From positions 536,119-600,118 of the forward strand of contig CAVOZW010000027.1 in NCBI GenBank assembly GCA_963701385.1: a stretch of 64,000 bases of DNA, written 5' to 3'. Of the stretch, positions 24,562 through 32,614 are shown piece by piece. The DNA is from B30-G6 sp963701385 (lineage in GTDB: Bacteria; Desulfobacterota; Desulfobacteria; Desulfobacterales; B30-G6). Position numbers and translations under genes: made by a program. The notes beneath the pieces were generated by a model. It was not told the DNA's origin. It searched no databases and saw only the letters and a list, made by a program, of their open reading frames with translations. Position 1 is the first letter of the stretch. Every line of letters starts with the position of its first letter.

Positions 24562-26016
24562 TCAAAAGAATGACCCATTTTTAAGGCTCGGCACCCTGCG
24601 CTTTGGATCGAATACGGAGCAGCTCCTTTTCGACATCCTCGGACAGGGGTACCGGGTGGTGACAAGACTGGATTCGGGACAACGCTTCCCGGATTTCATC
24701 GCCCAGCGATTGGCAGCCGTTTGCCAGCCAACTTTCATAGCTGTCAAGGACGCCCAATTGCGGTAGGTACCACTCAGGCCCCGGACCGCTTTGATGGTGC
24801 TGTCTTCCATGAGGTAGTTGCCGCCGGGTCCCACCTGCTCAATAACGGAATCCAGCCATTTATCTTCAGCGGTGCTGAGCCCCCTGTGGATCTGTTTGAT
24901 CATTCGGTAGATTTCGAGATCCGTAAGGAATTGTTCCAAGCTCAGAATCATATCGCCTCCCAAGAGTCCGGGACCCACAAGGATGTCCGGCCAGGCCAAC
25001 AAGGGCAGCAGCGCATTCAGCGCCCGTTCATAACCGCCCTGGTTTGATGGTTTAAAGACATCGGTTCCGAATCCAGAACCCATGACCGGGAAACCGTAAA
25101 ACCTGGCCAGTTCGATGGCCGCGGCGTTCATGACGGCGTTTTCCGCTCCGCCGCTGAAATAGCGCCCGGTTCTGGGATCCATCAGCGTAAGCGCAGGCGC
25201 GTAGAGGAAAGGCGTGCCGGGTTCGTTGGCCTGGATTAGGCACAGGGTTGCCAGCACCTCGCAGTTGCATTGAATCAAGGTTCCCAGCATGCTTGCCGGC
25301 GCGGTGGCCCCCATCAGGGCCATGGGCATCACGGCGACCGGAATGTCCCATCCTTTCAAAGCCAGGTAGGCGTCCGTGTCTTCCCCCGGAATGATCAGTG
25401 GTGATTGGGGACAGAGCAGCGTGGAGTAGGGATGGGTTTTCACTATGCTTGCACGGTCACCGAAGATGGTTTGCAAAATTTCCAGAAACCAGGGCGCCTG
25501 CCCGGGAGAGATGAACGGATCCTGAACGTGCTTGGAAAAATTTCTGAAGGTGGCCGAAACCGTATCAACATAGTCAGCCATGTGTTTACCTGCATCGGCG
25601 GCGGTTACCATACACCAGTATATACCGATTTCATCGGCGTAATCCGCCATACGGGTCACTTGAAGCCAGTCGTTCAAAAGCGCCGGTCGGACATCATTGC
25701 TGTCCTGGTCGATAACCGCGGTGCCTTCTCCGTTCAAACAGAGTGTGTTGTCTCCGGCGTTAACCTGAAAGGACCACCCTTCCCGTCGCCCCCCGAGCCT
25801 GAACTGTCGTGGGGCGGATTGGATGGCCTTCTCGACCAGGGGCTGGGGAAAGGTGATGATGTTGGACCCTTTTTTGGGGATGGCCCCGGCCTCGATGAGA
25901 ATGCTGCGGCCTTTTTGAGTGTCGACACGCAGACCGGTTTTCGCCAGGATATTCAAGGTTCTTTCATGGATACCCTCCAACGCTTGTTTTGAAAGTAGCT
26001 TGATGTGTGTGCGCAT
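24562..26016 (-). CDS. MttB-family (trimethylamine methyltransferase-like) corrinoid methyltransferase, non-pyrrolysine, C-terminus frameshifted
   Basis: The 484-residue frame belongs to the MttB superfamily, whose non-pyrrolysine members demethylate quaternary amines such as glycine betaine, carnitine or proline betaine and pass the methyl group to a corrinoid protein. Family segments include ILAKTGLRVDTQKGRSILIE, APATLMD-like LTLMDPRTGRYFSGGAENAV, and MGSGFGTDVFKPSNQGGYER. No amber codon interrupts it. After GLSGTY (near 24770) the frame loses similarity. Another frame then reads YLPQLGVLDSYESWLANG and runs to a TAA at 24581-24583, matching LPALCDRNTYEAWLELG in the copy at 31045. A one-base deletion is therefore likely. 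GGGAG precedes the ATG. The substrate is unknown. Confidence 0.85.
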   Translation of the reverse strand: MRTHIKLLSKQALEGIHERTLNILAKTGLRVDTQKGRSILIEAGAIPKKGSNIITFPQPLVEKAIQSAPRQFRLGGRREGWSFQVNAGDNTLCLNGEGTAVIDQDSNDVRPALLNDWLQVTRMADYADEIGIYWCMVTAADAGKHMADYVDTVSATFRNFSKHVQDPFISPGQAPWFLEILQTIFGDRASIVKTHPYSTLLCPQSPLIIPGEDTDAYLALKGWDIPVAVMPMALMGATAPASMLGTLIQCNCEVLATLCLIQANEPGTPFLYAPALTLMDPRTGRYFSGGAENAVMNAAAIELARFYGFPVMGSGFGTDVFKPSNQGGYERALNALLPLLAWPDILVGPGLLGGDMILSLEQFLTDLEIYRMIKQIHRGLSTAEDKWLDSVIEQVGPGGNYLMEDSTIKAVRGLSGTYRNWASLTAMKVGWQTAANRWAMKSGKRCPESSLVTTRYPCPRMSKRSCSVFDPKRRVPSLKNGSFF

Positions 26017-26066
26017 CAGGTCTGCTCCCGTTATAAAACCAAATTTTCATTGCGCTTCATTTTTGA

Positions 26067-27467
26067 TTACATTTGTAATCGAAACCGGTTAACGGAATTG
26101 ATCTCAATGCCCAGCAGTTTCGCCACCCGGCACTTTGCCAGCATGCCCTCGGGACCGCCGGCTTGGGGTGTGACCACACCGATGCCAAGGTCCTTGCGCA
26201 GGGGGTACATGACATCTTCATCCACCAGGTCCATCACATCCACCTTCAACTTCTCAGCCACATAATGCTTGGCATCCGCCAGCTTCATTCTGCGTGACAT
26301 CTGCATCCAGGCAACCAGGTCTCCGGCTGTCCGCATTCCGCCCATGCCCGCAGTTACAATGTGTGTCACCGGCATGCCAAAGGGGTCTCCGGTGCCTACC
26401 TACAAGCCGTCTGCTTTTCCAATCAGCGTCAATGCTTTGGATGCCCGGCTGACGCAGTCAATCGGCACTTCCAACAGCATAGGAATGCCACAGACACCCA
26501 TGCCGACATTGGGGTGAACCGGAATTTTCGCTGTCGAAACCGTCTCCTTTACCATGGTTACCGCTTTGGCCAGGTTCCATGGAAAGGATCTCGACGTAAC
26601 CACATTGATGGCTGGACCGAAAATGTCGGCCCCCACCGATTCGGCAAGTTTGACCTGCTCGTGGGGAAACAATCCTGCAAGTTGCTGGTCGTCAAACGCA
26701 ATCTCCCCGTGCATACCCAGAACAAACTCGCTGGCCATCCCGATGATGATGGACATGTTGGGTGCCTGGTGCTTGAGTTGCCGGGCAGCCTTGAGTGTGG
26801 CATAGAACTCAGCGTCTCCGGTGGACCCGGCTGTGTCGAAATTGAAACCTTCACAGCCCATGTCATCGAACCCTTTTCCGATGTAGACCATATCCGCACA
26901 CAATTGCTCGGCGGCGCGCTCCTGTGCCTCCTGGGCTTCTCTGATCTTACCGATGGGCAACAGATCCGCCGGGTTCGGGAAGGGTCCGTCGGGCTGGAAG
27001 TAAAGACCCATGTTGGGCTGAGAACCATAGAAGAGTGGCACCGTGGTCAGCATTGACATCGACTGATAAGACTGTTGCTCGACATCGAGAATGGCTTTTA
27101 CCGGTTTGAAGCTGTAATCACTGTGACCCAAAGAAGCCGTATCGGCAGCCAGACCCCTTTCATATGACAAGACTGAACTCTGCCGACTGATGAAGACACC
27201 ACTGCCCCCGTCGGCTTCCGAACCCCCGAAACACTCGGCAATGCCATCGTCTGTAACGATCAATTCATACCCATGCGGTACACTGACAATCCGTCCCGGT
27301 TCAGATATGATAGCGCACAGTTGATCGATTTCCTCATCGGTCAACGTGGGGATGCGGGCCATTGAGGCCGCGGTTTGAGACCCGTCTTGCAGCTCCGCTT
27401 TTATTTCCGGTGCTGACATCTTCAACCGTTCGCCATCACCCATTCGGGTTAAAATGTTTTTCTGCAT
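26067..27467 (-). CDS. mtbB: Dimethylamine:corrinoid methyltransferase with in-frame amber (pyrrolysine)
   Basis: MtbB transfers a methyl group from dimethylamine to a cognate corrinoid protein. Two reading segments in one frame, 355 and 110 codons, are joined by a single TAG (26400-26402, codon 356). The total of 466 residues matches MtbB (about 467). Residues before the amber read ALTLIGKADGL and those after it VGTGDPFGMPVTHIVTAGMG, which align with the pyrrolysine site of Methanosarcina MtbB. Other family segments are SFKPVKAILDVE, VPLFYGSQPNMGLY and FVLGMHGEIAFDDQQL. GAGGAG precedes the ATG and the true stop is TAA. It lies between two mttB-like genes in one minus-strand run. No corrinoid protein or pyl gene is in the window, so these must be elsewhere. 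Confidence 0.93.
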
Positions 27468-27510
27468 GATCGCTTCTCCTCATTGGGTGCCTTGGTAATA
27501 GCAAACATCT

Positions 27511-28941
27511 CTATTTGCCGGAAAGCTTTATTTCATAGGCCTTGATTATCCTATCACCCTCCACAAGTACAGTTTCATCCAGGCTAGGCACCTGGTGATG
27601 GTCTAGAACTTGTCTTGCGATTCGATTGGCTTCCTGGGACATCGCCGTTTTTTCCAGGGCCAGAAGATCCAGCTTAGCGGAATCCCATTGGGTTAAATCG
27701 CTTCTTAGATATTTGAGTGTGTGATCACTGGACAGAAAATCACCCCCGTGGCCGATGTTTCTTATCGTCTCAAAACCCATCTTGTCTTCGGAAATTTCGA
27801 TTTCTTGCATGAAATCCCGAAAGAAATCCCACATGTAGGAATCGATGACCAGTTGCTCGAAAGAAATGCCTTTGGCGTCGTCGACGCACCCCATACCGGT
27901 GACGATATCCGTATAGGCTGTCGGGCCGATAAATTGATTGGCCAGGAAATGAACCTCTTCTAAACCGCCTTTGATGTCGTCTCCAAAGCCTGTGTCGGCC
28001 ACAAGACAAGGCAGACCATAATACCTGGCCATCTGGCCAAGTCCGAAACTGATGAGCGCCTTTTCGGGGGCACCATAATTGATACTGCCGGACAACATGT
28101 CCATGGGAGCGGATTCGGAGGTATAGATGTGGGGTGCGCCAGGTGCTGCGGTTTGGGTGATCACCAGGCTGGCCAGGTTTTCGGCGTTGGCATTCATCAT
28201 CATCCCGGCCACGGTCACCGGTGCGGACAAGCCCCCCAGGGACATGGACATGGCGCATATGGGGATGCCGGCTTTGGCAAACTCGACCTGCGCTTCTATG
28301 GCACCTGTTTCAAAAGATAATGGCGCAATGGGGCAGCTGATCACAGAAATCAAGGGCCGTTTTTTAAGCGCTTCTCGCCCACCGGCGACAAGTGCGGCCA
28401 ACTCAATCTGGACGTTCGCATCATCGGCACTTTGAACGGTTACACCCTGGACATGTTTGCGTGTATTTTTCAGGGTTTCCCATATTTCGTGAGGTCCGTG
28501 GGCTTTTTCGGGTACATCCGAGGCGGTCATGGCTGTCCAAAGGAAATCGGGCGACAAGCCATCACACAGTTTTGCAAATGCTGCAATGTCCTGGCGGGTC
28601 GATCGACGATACGCCCCGGTTTGAAAATCGGTAACAAACACGGCCAGTCCGCTGGTGGTAGCGTATGGATAGGGATGCGCTGGAAGTGGCAGGTCATGTT
28701 CCGGATCACGGGCACACAAGTCAAAGGCCTTAGGTGCCAATGCAAGTGCTTCGGTTACCATGCTTTGGGGAATTTTTGCCACCTGGGTGGCATCATCGAC
28801 ATACGCGCCGTTTTTATCCAGCATTTTCAGTACAGTTGAACTGTGCACTTTAATACCGATCTCCCGCAGGGCCTTCAAGCTCTGGGTGTGAATCAAATCA
28901 ATTTCCGTTTGATTTAGAAAGGTCATTTTTGCGTTGGCCAT
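27511..28941 (-). CDS. MttB-family corrinoid methyltransferase, non-pyrrolysine (second copy)
   Basis: This 476-residue protein is uninterrupted and belongs to the MttB superfamily. The N-terminus (LIHTQSLKALREIGIKVHSS, then TVLKMLDKNGAYVD) is the typical opening. Central family segments are ISVISCPIAPLSFETGAIEA, GAPHIYTSESAPMDMLSGS, and FGLGQMARYYGLPCLVADTG. The C-terminal part has LRNIGHGGDFLSSDHTLKYL-like sequence (TIRNIGHGGDFLSSDHT). It probably demethylates a quaternary or tertiary amine; the substrate is not predictable. It is 3 bp downstream of the Lrp-type regulator and 43 bp upstream of mtbB, so it is the first enzyme gene of the run. A GGGGGAA site precedes the ATG. Confidence 0.88.
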   Translation of the reverse strand: MANAKMTFLNQTEIDLIHTQSLKALREIGIKVHSSTVLKMLDKNGAYVDDATQVAKIPQSMVTEALALAPKAFDLCARDPEHDLPLPAHPYPYATTSGLAVFVTDFQTGAYRRSTRQDIAAFAKLCDGLSPDFLWTAMTASDVPEKAHGPHEIWETLKNTRKHVQGVTVQSADDANVQIELAALVAGGREALKKRPLISVISCPIAPLSFETGAIEAQVEFAKAGIPICAMSMSLGGLSAPVTVAGMMMNANAENLASLVITQTAAPGAPHIYTSESAPMDMLSGSINYGAPEKALISFGLGQMARYYGLPCLVADTGFGDDIKGGLEEVHFLANQFIGPTAYTDIVTGMGCVDDAKGISFEQLVIDSYMWDFFRDFMQEIEISEDKMGFETIRNIGHGGDFLSSDHTLKYLRSDLTQWDSAKLDLLALEKTAMSQEANRIARQVLDHHQVPSLDETVLVEGDRIIKAYEIKLSGK

Positions 28942-28944
28942 GGT

Positions 28945-29454
28945 TTATTCCCCCTTGCTAGAATGTGTCCTGTTTACATTTTCTTCGAATACGGCAATAT
29001 GGGCTGGCGTACCCCAGTCGTAACGCTCCCTGATGATCCGGCGGATGAAGGTGGTTTCAATACGCTGAATGCCCTTGATCTTCTCAATCTTGGAAAGCAG
29101 TTGATGAAGCTCATCGATGGACGCCACAAATGTTTCCAGCTCGATGGTCGGATCGCTGGTCATCTGGGCAATATAGGACAAGCGCTGCAATTCTTTCAGA
29201 GCCGCAATGATGTCGTCAACCTGCTGGTTGTCGATAAAAAGACCGATATTGGCCGCAATACCGAAGCCCAATTTGATGGGATTACCCGCCGCGACGATCT
29301 GGATGAATTCGCCATCGATCAATTTTTTCAAGCGGTAGCGAACCGTGGCTTCTGATACACCTGTTTTATTTGCAATTTCCGAGCTTGGCATACGACCGTC
29401 TTTTTGAAGCAAGCCGATGATCTTCAAATCGGTTCTGTCGAGACGTTCTCGCAT
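28945..29454 (-). CDS. Lrp/AsnC-family transcriptional regulator (copy 2)
   Basis: This 169-residue regulator has a helix-turn-helix (DLKIIGLLQKDGRMPSSEIA, then GVSEATVRYRLKKLI) and a RAM-type ligand domain (NIGLFIDNQQVDDIIAALKE; LSYIAQMTSDPTIELETFVA). It heads the run mttB-like - mtbB - mttB-like - pot, only 3 bp before the first methyltransferase gene, and is divergent from SDH copy 2. It probably controls both directions in response to an amine or amino acid. GAGGAG precedes the ATG. It differs from copies 1 and 3 in a longer C-terminus. Confidence 0.92.
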   Translation of the reverse strand: MRERLDRTDLKIIGLLQKDGRMPSSEIANKTGVSEATVRYRLKKLIDGEFIQIVAAGNPIKLGFGIAANIGLFIDNQQVDDIIAALKELQRLSYIAQMTSDPTIELETFVASIDELHQLLSKIEKIKGIQRIETTFIRRIIRERYDWGTPAHIAVFEENVNRTHSSKGE

Positions 29455-29522
29455 TCAACCACTCCTCATATTTTAATTAATAGCTTATAATTATCTATAT
29501 CTATAATATATTTAATTAATAT

Positions 29523-29595
29523 CGTCAATATTTATTAGTATTTTTGCGTTATCAATAAATTACTTATTGACTTACGCAAACATTAGGCATAAAAT
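29523..29595 (+). promoter_or_regulatory. Promoter of SDH copy 2 with degenerate Lrp-region motif
   Basis: TTGACT (29567-29572) and TAAAAT (29590-29595) are 17 bases apart, a good sigma-70-type promoter 29 bases before the ATG at 29624. Upstream, CGTCAATATTTATTAGTATT (29523-29542) keeps the left half of the TGTCAATA palindromes found at the other two Lrp loci, but not the right half. The 169-bp divergent gap is very AT-rich. Confidence 0.55.
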
Positions 29596-29623
29596 CGGTC
29601 AAAATTTTAATAAAGGAGTTAGC

Positions 29624-30856
29624 ATGAAAAAGGTTATTATCATCGGGGCGGGGGCCCAGGGAAACGTTATCAGCGGTGTGTTGTCAAAGGCAGATGATAT
29701 CGGGGAAATCATGCTGGCCGATATCGATATCGAGCGTGCCGATGAGGTCGCCCGGTATGTGGGTTCTGAAAAAATCAAGACCGGCATGCTGAATGCGGCC
29801 GCCAAAGCCGATCTGGTCAACATGCTAAAAACCGGCCCTTATGATCTGGTGATCAATGCAACCCTGATGACATTTAATCGCCAGATTATTGAAGCGGCGC
29901 TTGAATCCGGAATCCATTATCTGGACATGGCTTCCAATGAGTTTTTTACCAAAAAAGAGGGTCAAGAATATCTGGTGGAACAATTGGAGTATGCTGATGC
30001 TTTTAAAGAAGCGGGCTTGACGGCCAATATTTTGGCCGGTTGCGATGCCGGTTTGGTCAACATCCTGGCCCGGGAGGCCGCGGACGAGCTGGATGATGTT
30101 GATTACATCGGAATCAAAGACTATGGGGTGGTGGCCTGCGATGAACCGGTGGCCATGTGGTCATTCCAAACCTACCTGGAAGACTGCGCCGATCAAGCGA
30201 TCTACTGGGAAAACGGGGAATACAAATATGCGCCTCTTTTCAGCGGTGAGGAAGACTATTACTTCCCCGAACCGCTGAAGATGACCGCTAAGGTTTACTA
30301 TCACAACCATGAAGAACCGGTGACGCTGCCAAAATTTCTGGGCAAGCCGGTCAAATATGTGGATTTTAAGATGGGGGACCCGGACAGTGCCACCTGGCGG
30401 TTTCTAATCGAGGGACTGAATCTGATGGACGACACCCCCCATAAGATCAATGGCTGCATGGTCAGTCCCAAGGACGTGTTCTGCAGACAGCTTCCAAAAA
30501 CCTTGACCCCCAAAAAGTGCATCGAGCTGCTCGAGGAAAACCGGATTCAAAGCCAAGCGGTGATAGCGGTCGATGTTAAGGGGAAAAAGAACGGTCAGGC
30601 GCTTCATTATAAAATGTGGACCGATAGTCCCGACATTGCCAAGGCCTGCAGCATTATTCCCGGAACCAACGACGTGTCATGGCTCACCTCGGTTCCGGCA
30701 TCCATATTGTCTCTGATGATCCTGCGGGGCCAGATCAAACGCACGGGCGTTTTCCCCTGTGAAGTATTGAATAAGGAGGAACGGGAAATCTTCTTCAAGG
30801 GAATTAAGGCATGGGAGATCACGATCCATAAGCAGGTGTCGATGAATATTGCTTAG
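29624..30856 (+). CDS. Saccharopine-dehydrogenase-family oxidoreductase (copy 2)
   Basis: This 410-residue NAD(P)-dependent enzyme opens with VIIIGAGAQGNVISGVLSKA and the acidic LADIDIERAD. The catalytic half has ILAGCDAGLVNILAREAADE, YYFPEPLKMTAKVYYHNHEE, and PVTLPKFLGKPVKYVDFKMG. It is clearly more diverged than copies 1 and 3, lacking their FWWSPE segment, so it may act on a different adduct. Start ATG 29624 has AAGGAG 5 bases upstream; an in-frame ATG-containing extension to 29567 would include the promoter. It is divergent from Lrp copy 2 and followed 188 bp later by an mttB-like gene. Confidence 0.82.
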   Translation: MKKVIIIGAGAQGNVISGVLSKADDIGEIMLADIDIERADEVARYVGSEKIKTGMLNAAAKADLVNMLKTGPYDLVINATLMTFNRQIIEAALESGIHYLDMASNEFFTKKEGQEYLVEQLEYADAFKEAGLTANILAGCDAGLVNILAREAADELDDVDYIGIKDYGVVACDEPVAMWSFQTYLEDCADQAIYWENGEYKYAPLFSGEEDYYFPEPLKMTAKVYYHNHEEPVTLPKFLGKPVKYVDFKMGDPDSATWRFLIEGLNLMDDTPHKINGCMVSPKDVFCRQLPKTLTPKKCIELLEENRIQSQAVIAVDVKGKKNGQALHYKMWTDSPDIAKACSIIPGTNDVSWLTSVPASILSLMILRGQIKRTGVFPCEVLNKEEREIFFKGIKAWEITIHKQVSMNIA

Positions 30857-30882
30857 CCCTGAGTATTACCGAGTGACAGCCG

Positions 30883-30933
30883 TTCAGGATTTTAGACGGT
30901 AAACGGTTGGCAGCAAAAAGCCGTTATCCTGAA
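30883..30933 (+). other. Possible structured leader before the third mttB-like gene
   Basis: TTCAGGAT (30883-30890) can pair with ATCCTGAA (30926-30933), and AACGG (30902-30906) with CCGTT (30921-30925). The inner helix stacks directly on the outer one on the 3' side, leaving an 11-base bulge. It matches no riboswitch class I recognise and could also be a weak terminator of the upstream gene, but no T-run follows directly. Confidence 0.3.
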
Positions 30934-31044
30934 GCCCTAAGCCCCCCTCGAATCCTCGGACCCTTGGATCTTTTTTTTAGGCGGACCATAATCTGATCAT
31001 GTCTATTGGGCAACTGCTTGTTTCAAGCAACGGAGAAGTCGTGT

Positions 31045-32475
31045 ATGCAAACCACCTGTCAGTTTCTGTCTGAACGTGAACAGTTGAAAATCCATCAGGA
31101 GAGCATCCGGATTCTGGATGTTATCGGTGTTAAATTTTTAAGCCACAAAGCGCTTAACATTTTGTCGGCCAACGGTGCTCGTGTGACAATGAGTGACCAA
31201 ATCGCGAAAATTCCGCCGGAAATGGTGGACCAGGCTTTGAAAACCGCGCCCAAATCCTTTGTACTGGGGGCCAGGGTGGCGGAAAATGATTTTGCCCTGC
31301 CTTCGGTATACAGCGGTTATGTACTGGACAATGGCGGCATCTTCACCCGCGATTTCAGCACCGGGGAACGCAGAAACGCCAATTTTCAGGATCACATGGA
31401 TTTTCTGAAAGTTTTTGATGATATGAAACTGGCTTCCGTTGTGTGGGGGACCAGCATTCATGAGCTGCCGACCCATTCAGCCGGTATTCGAACGGATCTC
31501 ACATCATTTATTTACTCCTCTCTGCACATCCAGGACGAGTTGAGCAATCCGGAAGAGGTGCCCTATATTGTCGAAGGACTCGAAGCCATTCTCGGCAGTG
31601 CCGACGCCGTTAAGGCTCGGAAAATCTATTCGGTGGTCTACTGCACGCTGGCGCCGCTGGTGCATGAAGGGCACATGTGTGATGCTTACCTCGATCTGAT
31701 CGAATATGAACAACCTATCTGTCTTTTTCCCATGCCCTGTGCCGGCTCCACGGGTCCTGCCAGCCTATACAGCAATATCGCCCAGAGCAATGCCGAAGCT
31801 CTCTCCGCCCTGGTGCTGTTTCAAATGGCCCGACCGGGTTGTCCCATCATCTTTGGCGATGCTTCGGGCAGCACCGATTTTTCCAGCGGCAATTTTCTGG
31901 AAGGATCACCGGAAATGGTGCTGCAGACAGCAGCCAGAGGAGAGATGGCCCGTTATTACGGACTGCCCAATGAGCAGGCCGGCTGTCTGACCGACGCCAA
32001 GGAGCATGGATCCCAGGCAGTGCTGGAAAAGATGATCACCACCCTGCCCCTTGCCATGAGTGGCGCCGATCTGATTCAGGGACCCGGAGCCCTGGAAACA
32101 AGCAACATGATGACCCTCGAGCAGATCGTGGTGGACGACGAAATTGCCTGTTTCTGTAAGCGGATCAGAGACGGTATCGACATGTCGGAAGCCAAAAACT
32201 ATTTCGAGGATATCAAGGATGTCAAACCCAGCGGTCATTTTTTGTCGCAGCCCAATACCATTCAAGCCTGCCGCAGCAGTGAATTCATGCTGCCGGCATT
32301 GTGCGACCGCAACACCTATGAAGCGTGGCTTGAACTGGGTCGACCGGATATTTACGATCGAGCCCGGGATCGTGTCAAAGAAATTCTGGCAGCACCCCAG
32401 AAAAACCCCTTGCCTGATGCGGTCATCGGCAAGCTGGAAGATATTATGCAAAGAGCAGATGAAGCATTGGGATAA
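31045..32475 (+). CDS. MttB-family corrinoid methyltransferase, non-pyrrolysine (third copy)
   Basis: This 476-residue protein is uninterrupted and of the MttB superfamily. It has the family opening (IHQESIRILDVIGVKFLSHK), VYCTLAPLVHEGHMCDAYLD, FPMPCAGSTGPASLYSNIAQ, and GPGALETSNMMTLEQIVVDD. Its C-terminus (LPALCDRNTYEAWLELG) is intact and serves as the comparison that exposes the frameshift in the copy at 24562. Start ATG 31045 has GGAGAAG upstream; an upstream in-frame ATG at 31006 does not. It is on the plus strand after SDH copy 2, apart from the other methyltransferases. It probably transfers a methyl group from a quaternary amine to a corrinoid protein encoded elsewhere. Confidence 0.87.
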   Translation: MQTTCQFLSEREQLKIHQESIRILDVIGVKFLSHKALNILSANGARVTMSDQIAKIPPEMVDQALKTAPKSFVLGARVAENDFALPSVYSGYVLDNGGIFTRDFSTGERRNANFQDHMDFLKVFDDMKLASVVWGTSIHELPTHSAGIRTDLTSFIYSSLHIQDELSNPEEVPYIVEGLEAILGSADAVKARKIYSVVYCTLAPLVHEGHMCDAYLDLIEYEQPICLFPMPCAGSTGPASLYSNIAQSNAEALSALVLFQMARPGCPIIFGDASGSTDFSSGNFLEGSPEMVLQTAARGEMARYYGLPNEQAGCLTDAKEHGSQAVLEKMITTLPLAMSGADLIQGPGALETSNMMTLEQIVVDDEIACFCKRIRDGIDMSEAKNYFEDIKDVKPSGHFLSQPNTIQACRSSEFMLPALCDRNTYEAWLELGRPDIYDRARDRVKEILAAPQKNPLPDAVIGKLEDIMQRADEALG

Positions 32476-32614
32476 GGGCTAACATAATGAAGTCCTATGA
32501 TTGCAATATCCGCTTCCAAGCTATTTAGTTGGGTGCATACGGGTAAGCCTGCAAAACTGTTTATCGGCGAGGAAAGAAAAACGGATTCTCCAGGCCATGG
32601 CGGCGGCAATTATC

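Noticed and set aside
24562..32475. Pyrrolysine in the three mttB-like proteins
   Set aside because: All three frames run through the region without an in-frame TAG. They belong to the non-pyrrolysine branch; only mtbB has the amber codon.
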